Assembly: GCF_009674825.1 (NCBI RefSeq)
Contig: NZ_WKJH01000005.1
Location: 297,195 to 361,194, forward strand
From: Maribacter luteus
Lineage (GTDB): Bacteria; Bacteroidota; Bacteroidia; Flavobacteriales; Flavobacteriaceae
Direction of reading: 5' to 3'
DNA: 64,000 bases
Made by a program: the position numbers and the translations under genes
The notes under the pieces: generated by a model
Told to the model about the DNA's origin: nothing
Databases searched by the model: none
What the model saw: only the letters and a program-made list of their open reading frames with translations
Part shown: in pieces, positions 42,378 to 53,031 of the stretch
Layout of the letters: every line of letters starts with the position of its first letter
Numbering within the stretch: the stretch's first letter is position 1

Positions 42378-44603
42378 TCACACATGTATTTCCTGAATTT
42401 GAACCAATTTATAGAATTGTTTTCCGAAATATAATAGGGCCTTAACCTCTTGAACACTCATTAATCTTTCCTTTTTTAGTATAAGGAGAGATGAGCCATT
42501 AGATTCAATATGGTAATAAGGATGGCTTTCCAAAAAGAGGATCAATTCGTCTGAAAAGACAGATGTTATCCCCTCAGCGTTCGATCCGCTAAGGAAAAAA
42601 CGTTTGTTGAAATCAGGATGGTTGGCTATTTCAATATCCTTGAATCCGGCCAGGCCATATTTAAAATCAAGCAAGCCTTCCTTGTCTAATGTAAATACAG
42701 GAATATCGAAATCCAAGTTAATGTGCATTGCCGTTGTTTTCACTACTTCCCTTGCGATGAACTCACCTTCGGTGAACTCTACATCGAACAACATATAGCT
42801 TTTGTTTTCTTTGGAAAGGGTATTATAGATATAAGGTATTTGCCGTGTTCTGAAAAACACGAAGTCGCATAAAAAACCGGTATCCGTATTTCGCTGGGCG
42901 GCATAGGTCAAATTAAAATCATCGGCAGTCGCCTTTAATAGGGATTGCCTTTTCGTGAAATAACGCTCAATGGGTTTAAACTTATCAAATGGAAGTATTT
43001 TTCTAATGGCGAATGGATGATGCGAATCGGTTTCATGACGGTCTAAACCGATTATTTCGATATTGCCCCCTTTTTTGGCGAATGTTTCGGAATAATTATC
43101 CAGCCCCTCCATAACCGTATGGTCAACAAAATTACAGAGTGAGAAGTCCAATATCACGTCCTCGTTTTCAGGAACCATATCCAATTTCCCTTTGAGCTTG
43201 TAAAAGTTGATAAAGGTGCAAAAGTATTTAACGCTCACATAAAAGTTGCCCACGTCCTTTTCTTTGTACAGGAGCACGTTCGGTTTAAGAAAATTAGATA
43301 GAAAGAACCCGACATCCTTATTGATTACGGCATGAATGATAAATGTGACAAGAATTCCCGCACTTATTCCGGTAATCAAATTCGTTATTAACGTGGTCAT
43401 CAGGGTAACGAAGAAAATAATTATCTGCTCCCTACCGATTTTGGCAATTTTCGTAATGGTTTTCGGGGTGGCGAGCTTATAGCCGGTATAAACCAATATT
43501 GCGGCCAAGGCCGCAAGGGGAATCTTTCGCAATTGCTCTTGGAACAATAAAATGAATACGACCAAAAACAAAGCATGGAAAAAATTCGAAGATCTATTGG
43601 TGGCCCCATTGTTCACGTTTACCGAGCTTCTCGCAATTACCGTAACAACATTCAATCCACCTAGAAATCCGCTTATTGTCGTTGCCAAGCCAAGTGCCTT
43701 TAAGTCCTTGTTCACATTAGACCGCCTACTTTGGGGGTCTAGTTTGTCTACCGCTTTTATACTTAACAACGATTCTATACTCGCTATCAATGTAATAGCG
43801 ATTACGGCTTGTATAAAATTGCCTTGGCTTACTTTTGAAAAATCAGGAAATGCCAGGTTAGAAACTACATTGTCCGGTATGTTGATCAAAAAGGATTCAT
43901 CTAAGGGGTATGGAATGTTCAAGGCACCCAATAGATAGCTCAACCCCACTGTTAATATGAGGATCCACATCGGGGCCGGTACCAATTGGAAATATTCGTT
44001 CCTAATCTTAGAATAAAATATCATGATCAACAGACTAACAAAGCCAATTATCGCTGCTACGGTAGTAGGAAGGTCAAAATTTTGGAAAAGATTGAAGATC
44101 CCGGTTGGAATTTGAGCCAATAACCCCAATATACTGCCAGATTCACTATTGTGACCGATCATGATATGAAACTGCTTCGCCAAAATGCCGAGGCCGATTG
44201 CCGCTAACATGCCCTCTATCGCGGAAGCAGGGAAAAAGTCTGACATCCTTCCCATTTTTATGAAACCAAGTAGAATCATCAAAATACCTGAAACCACAAT
44301 CGCAGCCAAGGTGTACAGGTAGCCTTGGTACATATCACCTTCCCCTAGGGTGGTTATTGCCCCCAAGAGCACAATGACCAGACCATTGCCAGGTCCTGTT
44401 ATGGTTACGTTAGCCCCTCCTAGTATAGAGGCCACTACACCCCCAATAATTGCTGCTATGACTCCGGAAATGGGAGGTGCTTCACTGGCCAATGCCAGTC
44501 CTAATCCCAAGGGTAGGGCTATAAGGGAAACCACGAAACCAGAAAAAATATTCTTTGGAAGAGCAGCTATGAAATTCTTTTTATTATCGTTTTTTTTTGG
44601 CAA
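42378..44603 (-). CDS. SulP-family anion transporter with a long C-terminal extension
   Basis: This 741-residue protein has an N-terminal SulP transport domain (about 10-430) with the family signs GLALASEAPPISGVIAAIIGG, ANVTITGPGNGLVIVLLG and FPASAIEGMLAAIGLGI. Substrate could be sulfate, bicarbonate or another anion. A STAS domain follows (about 460-560; DVILDFSLCNFVDHTVMEGLDNY). The remaining 180 residues (from about 560) are not part of standard SulP proteins; they include a CDFVFFRTR segment and end in KALLYFGKQFYKLVQIQEIHV, a cytoplasmic domain I cannot name. The gene begins 3 bases after the universal stress protein gene, forming a two-gene operon. Confidence 0.9.
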   Translation of the reverse strand: MPKKNDNKKNFIAALPKNIFSGFVVSLIALPLGLGLALASEAPPISGVIAAIIGGVVASILGGANVTITGPGNGLVIVLLGAITTLGEGDMYQGYLYTLAAIVVSGILMILLGFIKMGRMSDFFPASAIEGMLAAIGLGILAKQFHIMIGHNSESGSILGLLAQIPTGIFNLFQNFDLPTTVAAIIGFVSLLIMIFYSKIRNEYFQLVPAPMWILILTVGLSYLLGALNIPYPLDESFLINIPDNVVSNLAFPDFSKVSQGNFIQAVIAITLIASIESLLSIKAVDKLDPQSRRSNVNKDLKALGLATTISGFLGGLNVVTVIARSSVNVNNGATNRSSNFFHALFLVVFILLFQEQLRKIPLAALAAILVYTGYKLATPKTITKIAKIGREQIIIFFVTLMTTLITNLITGISAGILVTFIIHAVINKDVGFFLSNFLKPNVLLYKEKDVGNFYVSVKYFCTFINFYKLKGKLDMVPENEDVILDFSLCNFVDHTVMEGLDNYSETFAKKGGNIEIIGLDRHETDSHHPFAIRKILPFDKFKPIERYFTKRQSLLKATADDFNLTYAAQRNTDTGFLCDFVFFRTRQIPYIYNTLSKENKSYMLFDVEFTEGEFIAREVVKTTAMHINLDFDIPVFTLDKEGLLDFKYGLAGFKDIEIANHPDFNKRFFLSGSNAEGITSVFSDELILFLESHPYYHIESNGSSLLILKKERLMSVQEVKALLYFGKQFYKLVQIQEIHV

Positions 44604-44606
44604 TGC

Positions 44607-45464
44607 TTATCTTCTTATAATTAGTAAGTCGGTTGGTAAATCGGACAAAATATGTTCTAAATCATGGGGGAATATACGATCCAATAGGCCAATTTTGGTC
44701 GGCGCGTTCATTACCAAAAGATCGGCTCGGGCCACTTCGGCATAATGACCTATTGAATAGCCTTCCCTGCCGAATATACTTTGGGTTTTTATGTTCACTT
44801 TATTGGCCAAGTCACTTGGCAAGTCGGCAATTATTTTTCGTACCCGCGATTCTTCCCGGTGTTTAAGACGTTCTTTCATCAAATTCACTTTTTTTAAAGA
44901 ACGGTCATCTTGGACCGTGACATGTAACTCTTTTTGTTTTATCTCTTCTACAATAGTTAATTTCTGTGCGCCAAGGGTAAAAGCTACATAGAGGGCATAG
45001 GTAATGGCAACGGGAGTATCCGGAGCATCAAGTCCATTTACAACAATATGTTTGCATGGTACCCGAACGGCAGATGGTTTTATCAACAATAGCACCGAAC
45101 AATTTACCTTTCTTGTTAGTTTTCGGGCTATGGACCCAACATAATATTGGAACATATTCTCATGCTGTAATGCACCTAGAATCAATAAATCTATATGTTG
45201 TTTGTTACAGGTATCCAAAATCACATTATAGGGTTTCCCTTCTTGCCATGTAATTTCTATGGGCAAATCGTTATACTTTGTCTCTGCGATTATCCCGTTT
45301 ATTATGTCTTGTTTTCCATCGGTTTTTTCCCCAACATGCAACAAGATCAATTTAGCATTGAAAAAAGTGGCAATACGGGTTGTTTCCAATACGTTCACCT
45401 TAAGGGAAGGGGAAAAGGCAAATCCGAATAAAATGGTCTTGAAAGGATGTATTTGGGTTGGCAT
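44607..45464 (-). CDS. Universal stress protein, two UspA-like domains
   Basis: This 285-residue protein has two UspA domains. The first (about 1-145) opens with FKTILFGFAFSPSL and has DLLILGALQHENMFQYYVGSIARKLTRKVNCSVLLL. The second (about 155-285) begins KHIVVNGLDAPDTP and ends GYSIGHYAEVARADLLVMNAP...LPTDLLIIRR; its ATP-binding loop (G-x2-G-x9-G) is poorly conserved. It probably senses or regulates, here perhaps the SulP transporter downstream. I chose the ATG at 45464; a TTG at 45485 would give seven more residues. It diverges from the antiporter gene. Confidence 0.85.
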   Translation of the reverse strand: MPTQIHPFKTILFGFAFSPSLKVNVLETTRIATFFNAKLILLHVGEKTDGKQDIINGIIAETKYNDLPIEITWQEGKPYNVILDTCNKQHIDLLILGALQHENMFQYYVGSIARKLTRKVNCSVLLLIKPSAVRVPCKHIVVNGLDAPDTPVAITYALYVAFTLGAQKLTIVEEIKQKELHVTVQDDRSLKKVNLMKERLKHREESRVRKIIADLPSDLANKVNIKTQSIFGREGYSIGHYAEVARADLLVMNAPTKIGLLDRIFPHDLEHILSDLPTDLLIIRR

Positions 45465-45571
45465 ATATATGCTTTGATGGGCCAAGATAAGATAATATTA
45501 ATAAAGCAAAATCCAGATAGTATAATTGTACATTAGGTAAGAAAAGGGTATTTTTCATTAAAATTAGATTC

Positions 45572-47431
45572 ATGATTGAATTAGCAGGTATCGTAATACT
45601 GGGAATCATCGCACAATGGGTGGCTTGGCGGCTAAAATTACCGGCCATTTTGCCCCTAATTTTGATAGGATTGTTGGTTGGACCCGTATCTACACTTTTT
45701 ACCTTGGATGGCAGTAAATTGATTGAACCCATATGGAACGGTAAAAAAGGGTTGTTTCCAGGGGAAGGGCTTTATTATTTCGTTTCTTTGGCCATTAGTA
45801 TTATTTTGTTTGAAGGGGGATTGACCCTTAAGCGTTCCGAGGTAAGTAACGTGGGACCCGTTATTACCAAATTGATTACCGTAGGTTCCGTGGTTACTTT
45901 TTTTGGTGCAGGTTTGGCGGCCCATTATATTTTTGGGATTACATGGCAAATGTCCTTTCTATTCTCTTCTTTGATCATAGTTACGGGGCCAACCGTAATA
46001 ACGCCGATTTTAAGGAACATACCCTTAAAGAAAGATGTTTCCGCTGTTTTAAAATGGGAGGGTATACTTATTGATCCCATTGGTGCCTTGGTCGCCGTAT
46101 TGGTGTTTGAGTTTATCAGTGTAGGTGAAGGCGAAGCCTATACCATGACCGCCCTTGTTGAGTTTGGTAAGATTTTACTCTTTGGTTTCACCTTCGGATT
46201 TACTTTTGCACACGGATTGGCCTTTGCCATTAAGAAAAGCCTGATTCCCCATTATTTGCTCAACGTGGTATCCTTATCGGTGGTTTTGTTGGTTTTTGTT
46301 GAGTCGGATATTTTTGCTCATGAATCCGGATTACTGGCCGTTGTGGTCATGGGTATGGTTTTGGGTAATATGAACTTACCGAACATTAAAGAACTCTTAT
46401 ATTTTAAAGAATCTTTGAGCGTACTTTTGATTTCGATCCTTTTTATATTGCTGTCTGCGAATATCAATATGTCCGACTTAGAGTTGATCTATAACTGGAA
46501 TACCGCAATCCTGTTCCTAATCGTCGTGTTTTTGATTCGACCTTTAGGGGTTTTCTTGAGTGCATCGGGTTCTAATTTAAAATTCAATGAAAAACTGTTC
46601 ATTGGTTGGGTAGGGCCACGGGGTATAGTTGCCGCGGGTATCGCTTCGCTTTTTGGATCTAAACTGATGTTACGTGGTGAGGTCGATGCAGAATATATTA
46701 CACCATTGGTATTCATGATCGTATTGGGTACGGTCTTGCTCAATGCAACTACGGCACGTTTATTCTCAAGGGCAGTAGGTGTGTTTCTAACAAAATCAGA
46801 AGGTATCGTTATCATTGGTGCCTCTAAGGTTTCCCGTTTAATTGGGCATTATTTAAAAAAGAACGGAAGGCATGTAGTGCTTATAGACAATAACGAAACG
46901 AACATCAATAAGGCCAAAAAAATAGGTCTTGAAGCTTTTACCGCGAATATCTACTCGGACTCCCTTACCGATAATATTGAATTGAACGATGTCGGGTTTC
47001 TTATGGCATTAACCGGGAATTCGGACATCAATAAATTTGCCATAAAAAAATTCGAAAAACAGTTTGGTGAAAATGGTTCATTTCGTCTGGTAGATACCGA
47101 TGAAATGGGCGATCCGGACAATAACCCAAAAGAAGGCCTATTTTCACATACCGATGATTTCATCAAGTTAATGGAAGCTGCAAGAAGGTACCCGGCCATT
47201 CATGAGATTCCCATTAATGGTCAGGAACACTATCTAAACCTGATTGAGATTACCAAGGCAGATAAGGATATTATCCCCATTTTTTTAAAGACTTCTGATG
47301 GAGATCTTAAGATTATTTCTTCGCACAGTGATCAACTCAAAGATGTTAAAAAGGGTAGTCGATTGGTGTATTTAGGCAAAATGTTCGACATAGATGATGC
47401 CGCACTTAAGGCCCAAGTGGATCAAAAGTAG
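45572..47431 (+). CDS. Cation/proton antiporter (CPA1 type) with RCK domain
   Basis: This 619-residue inner-membrane protein exchanges sodium or potassium for protons. The membrane part (about 1-400) has some twelve helices, with LILIGLLVGP, ILFEGGLTL and the ion-site segment LIDPIGALVAV (the D-P-x-G-A form typical of NhaP-like CPA1 members), plus WVGPRGIVAAGIA. A TrkA-N/RCK domain follows (about 410-530; IVIIGASKVSRLIGHYL and VVLIDNNE give the NAD-binding G-x-S/G-x-x-G fold), then a TrkA-C-like end. It diverges from the USP/SulP operon. Ion specificity is not clear from sequence. Confidence 0.93.
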   Translation: MIELAGIVILGIIAQWVAWRLKLPAILPLILIGLLVGPVSTLFTLDGSKLIEPIWNGKKGLFPGEGLYYFVSLAISIILFEGGLTLKRSEVSNVGPVITKLITVGSVVTFFGAGLAAHYIFGITWQMSFLFSSLIIVTGPTVITPILRNIPLKKDVSAVLKWEGILIDPIGALVAVLVFEFISVGEGEAYTMTALVEFGKILLFGFTFGFTFAHGLAFAIKKSLIPHYLLNVVSLSVVLLVFVESDIFAHESGLLAVVVMGMVLGNMNLPNIKELLYFKESLSVLLISILFILLSANINMSDLELIYNWNTAILFLIVVFLIRPLGVFLSASGSNLKFNEKLFIGWVGPRGIVAAGIASLFGSKLMLRGEVDAEYITPLVFMIVLGTVLLNATTARLFSRAVGVFLTKSEGIVIIGASKVSRLIGHYLKKNGRHVVLIDNNETNINKAKKIGLEAFTANIYSDSLTDNIELNDVGFLMALTGNSDINKFAIKKFEKQFGENGSFRLVDTDEMGDPDNNPKEGLFSHTDDFIKLMEAARRYPAIHEIPINGQEHYLNLIEITKADKDIIPIFLKTSDGDLKIISSHSDQLKDVKKGSRLVYLGKMFDIDDAALKAQVDQK

Positions 47432-47509
47432 TTTAATGTTAGACAGAAAGGTTACAGGGTAAATTTCTTATAGCTTGAATAGAACCACTATACGTTATCC
47501 AGAATTGGA

Positions 47510-47743
47510 TTACCCGTTAAAGGGTTCCGTTTTCCAAATGGTAACTGTAATATCCTCAAGCTCTATATTATAATTCTTACCGGCTATCATATTGAAAAAA
47601 TGAATCGAAGATTCTCTCTTTATCTTATCGGCCAGCATTGAATTATCAATGTCCCCGCTCTCTTGCCTCCACATGAATACTGAATTTTCCTCTACTTGGA
47701 TAAGGCGATGTTTAGCGGTGAACTGTGCAATATAAAGTGTCAT
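47510..47743 (-). CDS. Small conserved-looking hypothetical protein
   Basis: This 77-residue protein is not recognised. It has no signal peptide or membrane segment. The sequence contains a MWRQESGDIDNSMLADKIKRESSIHF stretch and a C-terminal beta-rich part (ELEDITVTIWKTEPFNG). It lies between convergent-reading neighbours in an otherwise empty region. The open frame is clean with an ATG start and codon use like its neighbours, which supports a real gene, but this is weaker than for others here. Confidence 0.5.
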   Translation of the reverse strand: MTLYIAQFTAKHRLIQVEENSVFMWRQESGDIDNSMLADKIKRESSIHFFNMIAGKNYNIELEDITVTIWKTEPFNG

Positions 47744-48047
47744 TAATGGAGGAAATTTAGCACAAATATAAAGTAGATTTATGGATTTACCACACGTATA
47801 TAGTACTTGTAGGCGTATTTATTTTCATTTTAAAGTAGGTGCGAAGACCGTTATATTGATGTATAAGGTATTCATCTGGGTTTTAATGTACAAGGGTCTA
47901 ATGTGTAAAGGAAATTTGCAATTCACCTATTCTTTGATTTAAACTATCTACACAACAATTTTGGGCTTAAACCGTGTCATGAAAGAATATTCTTGCATCT
48001 TTTTACGTTAGCTTTTCAATTTTAATAACTAAACCAAAATTCTTAGT
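47744..48047. other. Non-coding gap with probable promoter
   Basis: No gene is seen in these 304 bases. The right end should hold the promoter of the lipoprotein gene; TATTCTTG near 47988 is one mismatch from TAnnTTTG with TTTTG about 25 bases upstream. No repeats or RNA gene are evident. Confidence 0.5.
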
Positions 48048-48419
48048 ATGAAAAAACTATTTCTATTCCTTGTTGTAGCGGGAACTTTATCTATGACCAG
48101 TTGTTCAAAAGATGACGATGATTCATCAAACGCAATCGTTGGTACTTGGGTAATGGAGTCCAGTTTTACCATTAATGACTATACAAGCACGAGTCGTGAT
48201 GTATGGGTTTTTAACAGTGATGAAACTGGGACCTATACAGAATCTGAAGATTCGCAACAAATTTTTGAAAGTACTTTTACTTGGGCCAAAGATGGTGATT
48301 CTTACAATGTTGTCTATGATGATGTGGAAATGTCGGCAGATTCATTTACGATAGGAAATCTCTTGGGGACCGATACCTTAGAGGATGAAGAAGGATATAC
48401 CGTTGCAATTCGTGAGTAA
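48048..48419 (+). CDS. Small lipoprotein, lipocalin-like
   Basis: This 123-residue protein has a lipoprotein signal (LFLFLVVAGTLSMTSC, lipobox Cys at 19) followed by an acidic linker (SKDDDDSS), the common Bacteroidota surface-export-like pattern. The mature part begins IVGTWVMESSF and contains DVWVFNSDETGTYTESED and FTWAKDGDSYNVVYDD, resembling lipocalin-like or DUF5004-type small beta-barrels. Function is unknown. It stands alone, followed 31 bases later by a bidirectional terminator. Confidence 0.85.
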   Translation: MKKLFLFLVVAGTLSMTSCSKDDDDSSNAIVGTWVMESSFTINDYTSTSRDVWVFNSDETGTYTESEDSQQIFESTFTWAKDGDSYNVVYDDVEMSADSFTIGNLLGTDTLEDEEGYTVAIRE

Positions 48420-48450
48420 CCTATAACCTTACAAACGTTCAAATAAAAAA

Positions 48451-48483
48451 AGTCCACTGAATATTTTCAGTGGACTTTTTTTT
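48451..48483. terminator. Bidirectional terminator between the lipoprotein and lepA
   Basis: An eleven-pair perfect stem (48451-48461 with 48466-48476; loop TATT) is followed by T7 on the right and preceded by A-rich sequence on the left. It can end both the plus-strand lipoprotein transcript and the minus-strand lepA transcript. Confidence 0.9.
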
Positions 48484-50278
48484 AATCGTTCAATTTAAGA
48501 ACGGCCATAAAAGCTTGCTGAGGTATTTCTACGTTACCTACTTGGCGCATTCTTTTCTTACCTTTTTTCTGTTTTTCCAATAGCTTCCGTTTACGGGAAA
48601 TATCACCCCCATAACATTTGGCGGTAACATCTTTTCGGAGCGCCTTTATGGTTTCCCTGGATATGATCTTGGATCCAATAGCTGCCTGGATAGGAATGTC
48701 GAATTGCTGTCTTGGGATGAGTTCCCGTAATTTTTCACACATTTTCTTACCAATATTGGTGGCATTATCAGCGTGGATAAGGGCGGACAATGCATCAACA
48801 GGTTGTGCGTTCAAAAGAATATCCACACGTACCAATTTCGATGTACGCATACCAATAGGGGCGTAGTCAAAAGAGGCATAACCTTTGGAAACTGTTTTTA
48901 ACCGATCATAGAAATCGAAAACGATTTCCGCCAAGGGCATATCAAAATTGAGTTCTACACGTTCAGTGGTCAAATAGGTCTGGTTCGTAATTACCCCTCT
49001 TTTTTCAATACATAAGGACATTACGTTACCAACAAAATCTGCTTTGGTGATTATGGTAGCTTTTATATAGGGTTCCTCAACGCGATCAATGGTCGATGGA
49101 TCGGGAAGATCCGACGGGTTGTTCACGATCAAGGGAACTTCAGGATCTTTTCTGGTAAAGGCATGGTAACTAACGTTTGGTACGGTGGTGATCACGGTCA
49201 TATCGAATTCCCGTTCTAACCGTTCCTGGATAATCTCCATATGGAGCATTCCCAAGAAACCACAACGGAACCCAAAACCTAGTGCCGCACTACTTTCTGG
49301 GGCAAATACCAAAGAAGCATCATTCAATTGCAATTTTTCCATTGAGGACCTTAGCTCTTCAAAATCCTCCGTATCCACTGGGTAAATTCCAGCAAAAACC
49401 ATGGGTTTCACATCTTCAAAACCTTCAATTGGGTTTTTTGTAGGGTTGGCAGCATCGGTGATCGTATCACCAACTTTTACTTCCCTAGCATCCTTTATTC
49501 CCGTAATCAGATAACCTACATCACCGGTCTTGATCACTTGTTTGGGGTGCTGTGTCAACTTTAAAGTACCTACTTCATCAGCATAGTAATCTTTATCGGT
49601 TGCTACGAATTTTATTTTTTGTCCTTTTTTTATTTCGCCATTAATGACCCTAAAATAGGTCTCTACACCTCTGAACGGATTGTATACCGAGTCGAATACC
49701 AACGCTTGTAAAGGCTCATCGGCAACACCTGTTGGTGCGGGAACACGCTCAATAATGGCCGCAAGGATCTCTTCTATGCCGATACCGGTCTTGGCACTTG
49801 CCGGAATAACCTCATCGGCATCACAACCCAATAGATCTACAATATCATCGGTTACTTCCTCGGGGTTGGCACTTGGTAAATCAACCTTATTGAGTACAGG
49901 GATGATTTCAAGATCATTTTCCAAGGCAAGGTATAGGTTACTTATGGTTTGTGCCTGGATGCTTTGAGCTGCATCTACGACCAATAGTGCCCCTTCACAA
50001 GCGGCAATGGAACGGGATACCTCATATGAGAAATCTACGTGTCCGGGAGTATCGATCAGGTTAAGAATATATTCCTCACCTTTATAAATGTAATCCATTT
50101 GAATGGCATGGCTTTTTATGGTGATACCACGCTCACGTTCAAGATCCATACTATCGAGAAGTTGTTCCTTTTTTTCACGTTCTGTCACAGAACCTGTAAA
50201 ATCAAGCAAACGATCGGCCAAGGTACTTTTACCGTGGTCAATATGGGCGATAATGCAAAAGTTTCTAATTTTCTTCAA
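48482..50278 (-). CDS. lepA: Elongation factor 4 (LepA)
   Basis: This 598-residue GTPase binds the ribosome and promotes back-translocation or helps biogenesis. The G motifs are intact: [11 protein letters not shown] (G1), [12 protein letters not shown] (G2), [11 protein letters not shown] (G3) and NKVDLP (G4). The LepA-specific C-terminal domain ends ...[36 protein letters not shown]. Length equals the family norm. TATATTTG on the minus strand at 50359-50352, 74 bases before the ATG, may be its -7 element; I see no convincing -33. Confidence 0.96.
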   Translation of the reverse strand: MKKIRNFCIIAHIDHGKSTLADRLLDFTGSVTEREKKEQLLDSMDLERERGITIKSHAIQMDYIYKGEEYILNLIDTPGHVDFSYEVSRSIAACEGALLVVDAAQSIQAQTISNLYLALENDLEIIPVLNKVDLPSANPEEVTDDIVDLLGCDADEVIPASAKTGIGIEEILAAIIERVPAPTGVADEPLQALVFDSVYNPFRGVETYFRVINGEIKKGQKIKFVATDKDYYADEVGTLKLTQHPKQVIKTGDVGYLITGIKDAREVKVGDTITDAANPTKNPIEGFEDVKPMVFAGIYPVDTEDFEELRSSMEKLQLNDASLVFAPESSAALGFGFRCGFLGMLHMEIIQERLEREFDMTVITTVPNVSYHAFTRKDPEVPLIVNNPSDLPDPSTIDRVEEPYIKATIITKADFVGNVMSLCIEKRGVITNQTYLTTERVELNFDMPLAEIVFDFYDRLKTVSKGYASFDYAPIGMRTSKLVRVDILLNAQPVDALSALIHADNATNIGKKMCEKLRELIPRQQFDIPIQAAIGSKIISRETIKALRKDVTAKCYGGDISRKRKLLEKQKKGKKRMRQVGNVEIPQQAFMAVLKLND

Positions 50279-50495
50279 CTACTCTTCAGATTAAATGTCA
50301 ATTATCAAGGGCCTTAAACCTTAATAAGAAGACCTATTTCTATTAAAAATGCAAATATAATGTAAAATAAACCGTGGTTGATTTGAGGTTTTCATATATA
50401 GCTCTACTTTTTATGATAATTTCGTTGAAACGTACATAATTTTGTAGGATAATTCAGTTAATAATTGTTAAATTCACGGGCCAATCAATCTTTAC

Positions 50496-52910
50496 GTGAA
50501 CTATCGAGAACTTTTCCTGGTCTTCCTATGTGCAATAAGTACTTCTTTTATGGTACAAGCCCAGGAATTTTCAATTTCCGGTCATGTAAAAAGTAATGAA
50601 GGGGAACCGGTTTGGTTGGCTAATGTGTTATTGTTAAGTCCTAAGGATACCGTTTTGATCAATGGGTCCTCTTCCGATGAAAAAGGGGGGTTCAAAATCA
50701 CCCACATACCGCCAGGAAAGTATTTTCTTAAGGCCAGTTATCTCGAAAACGAATCGGATTATATGATCGTTGATATTGATTCTACTAAGGATGTCGGTAC
50801 AATAACGATCAGTAATTACGCCCAAATGTTAGATGAAGTTGTTGTGACCACCCAAAAACCTCGAATCGAGCGTAAGGTAGACCGTTTGGTATTCAATATC
50901 GGTAACACGGCCTTATCCGATAGTGATGTGTGGGAGGCGCTAAAGCGGGCGCCAGGCGTTGTGGTCATCAATAACCAGCTTTCGGTTAATGGGAATAAGG
51001 ATATCGGAATCATGATCAATGGTCGAAAAGTGAACCTACCAAAATCAGATGTGATTAATCTACTATCGGGAACATCTGCCAGTAATGTAGAATCAATTGA
51101 GGTTATTACTAATCCGCCTTCAAAATATAGCGCAGAGGATGGTATGTTGATTAACATAAAAATGAAAAAGAACCTAATTGCAGGGTACAATGGGGCTATT
51201 TTCAATAGATATACCCAAGGGGTTTTTCCGAAACATACGATAGGTACCGACCACTACTTTAAAGGTAATAAAAGCGGATTCTCCATAAACTATAGTTTTA
51301 ACAAGGAAAAATGGTACACTCAGTATACGGATATTACTAATTATATCGAGGATGGCGAGATCACTTCTACCTGGAATGCCCATGAAGATTATATTCAACA
51401 CAGAAACCGCCATAATTTCAATGCGTTTTTCGATTATGATTTTGATGATAGAAATTCGTTGACACTTTCTACCTTGAACCAATGGAGTCCTAAAGTGGAT
51501 AGGGTGTTCGATACCGAAACCAAGATAACTTATGCCGATGGCAGCGATCCATCAAGCTTTATTACGACTAATGATTCTGGGGAAGATCAGATAAATGCAT
51601 CTTTTTATCTTGACTTTGTACATAAGCTTAAAAAAAAGGGGGCAGAACTTTCGTTGAATACCCATTACACCTATTACGATTATGAAAGAGGGCAAGATTT
51701 GAGCACCTATTTTTATGATAATAATCAAAACCTAACTGACCAAGACGATTTTTTCACAAATGCTACCCAGGACATAAATCTATTCAGTGCCCAGATTGAT
51801 TTTATCACGCCCGTAGGTACGTTTTCAAATTTTGAGTCGGGATTACGTTTTGCAGGTATACATTCGGGAAATGAGATTGATCAATCGGGATTTGATCGCG
51901 ATCAACCGGGTATCAACGCTACCGAATCGGCTTCGTTTGACTATGATGAAAGTATATTTGCTGGCTATGCAAGTATCGATAACAAATGGGATAAATGGAA
52001 ATTCAAGGCGGGACTAAGGGGTGAGTATACCAAAACCAGGGCAAATTTGGACGTTCTCAATTCGTTCAACAATGACAATTATTTTAAACTTTTCCCATCG
52101 GTTTCATTTCAGTATACCCCTAATAATACACATGATTTCCACTATCATTATTACCGTAGAATTACCCGGCCCCGTTATAATAGCCTAAATCCGTTCCAGG
52201 TTTTTCAAAGTTATAATTCGGTAATAGAGGGCAACCCTGATCTTTTACCTTCATCACGGCACTATATGGCGGGCGGATATACCTACAAAAGGGCCTATAC
52301 GTTCGAGTTATTCTATAAAAACAGGGTCAACAACTACCAACTGTTGGTATTCCAGGATAATGATAATCAGGTTTTACGTTTTATCAGTTCCAATGTAGAC
52401 CGGGATATCGCTTATGGATTCAATGTAACGGTAAACAAGAATTTTACCAATAACTGGAGTTTCTATTTTATGGCTTCTACCTCATATATGGAAAGCAATT
52501 TCACCGATTTGAGTTCGGGACAAAAGGTAAATGAGGGTTTATGGAATACTTATATTCGTTCCAATAGCGGATTTTCTTTTCTATCCGATAAAAGTTTAAA
52601 GGCCGATATCAGCATTCTTTATTCCTCTCCGGTAATCCTCGGAAACTCCAGGCAGGAAGATTATTTTAATATGGGCATCGCCCTTCGAAAGACCATATGG
52701 GACAAAAAGGCGAGTATATCCTTGGGTCTCGATGACGTATTCAATGAAGCCAACCTTTTCAATACCAGAAAATATTTGGATCAGAACAATACTTCGTATT
52801 ATAGGCCAGAGAGTAGGTTGTTGGTATTGGGATTCAGATATCGTTTTGGGAACACCAAGATCCGCAGTAACAAAAAATCGAAAAGAGTGGATGAACGTAA
52901 CCGTATTTGA
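50496..52910 (+). CDS. TonB-dependent receptor-like outer-membrane barrel protein
   Basis: This 804-residue protein has a signal peptide (RELFLVFLCAISTSFMVQAQ) starting with GTG at 50496, as no ATG precedes it. Residues 25-105 are a carboxypeptidase-regulatory-like domain (EFSISGHVKSNEGEPVWLANVLL). A plug-like part with VVVTTQKPRIERKVDRLVFNI and GVVVINNQLSVNG follows, then an outer-membrane barrel of the Bacteroidota family with many aromatic strands and a terminal LVLGFRYRFG. It resembles receptors without a SusD partner; what it binds is unknown. A TAATTTTG at 50437-50444 could be part of its promoter. Confidence 0.88.
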   Translation: MNYRELFLVFLCAISTSFMVQAQEFSISGHVKSNEGEPVWLANVLLLSPKDTVLINGSSSDEKGGFKITHIPPGKYFLKASYLENESDYMIVDIDSTKDVGTITISNYAQMLDEVVVTTQKPRIERKVDRLVFNIGNTALSDSDVWEALKRAPGVVVINNQLSVNGNKDIGIMINGRKVNLPKSDVINLLSGTSASNVESIEVITNPPSKYSAEDGMLINIKMKKNLIAGYNGAIFNRYTQGVFPKHTIGTDHYFKGNKSGFSINYSFNKEKWYTQYTDITNYIEDGEITSTWNAHEDYIQHRNRHNFNAFFDYDFDDRNSLTLSTLNQWSPKVDRVFDTETKITYADGSDPSSFITTNDSGEDQINASFYLDFVHKLKKKGAELSLNTHYTYYDYERGQDLSTYFYDNNQNLTDQDDFFTNATQDINLFSAQIDFITPVGTFSNFESGLRFAGIHSGNEIDQSGFDRDQPGINATESASFDYDESIFAGYASIDNKWDKWKFKAGLRGEYTKTRANLDVLNSFNNDNYFKLFPSVSFQYTPNNTHDFHYHYYRRITRPRYNSLNPFQVFQSYNSVIEGNPDLLPSSRHYMAGGYTYKRAYTFELFYKNRVNNYQLLVFQDNDNQVLRFISSNVDRDIAYGFNVTVNKNFTNNWSFYFMASTSYMESNFTDLSSGQKVNEGLWNTYIRSNSGFSFLSDKSLKADISILYSSPVILGNSRQEDYFNMGIALRKTIWDKKASISLGLDDVFNEANLFNTRKYLDQNNTSYYRPESRLLVLGFRYRFGNTKIRSNKKSKRVDERNRI

Positions 52911-52982
52911 TCTTACCACTCTGCAATGAACAGTTCGGCACCCTACGACTTCCAATGCCCTAAATACCGTTTTATTTAATTT

Positions 52983-53014
52983 TTTGGCTTCGGAGCCCTT
53001 TTCCCTTAGTTTTG
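52983..53014 (+). promoter_or_regulatory. Predicted promoter of dus
   Basis: TTTG at 52983-52986, a 20-base spacer and TAGTTTTG at 53007-53014 match the Bacteroidota promoter. This makes the TTG at 52984 an unlikely start and favours ATG 53032. Confidence 0.65.
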
Positions 53015-53031
53015 CAATCCAAAATTATGTG

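Noticed and set aside
45400..45732. Minus-strand 110-residue frame between USP and the antiporter
   Set aside because: It runs through both gene starts; its product has no domain pattern and the divergent promoters must lie there.
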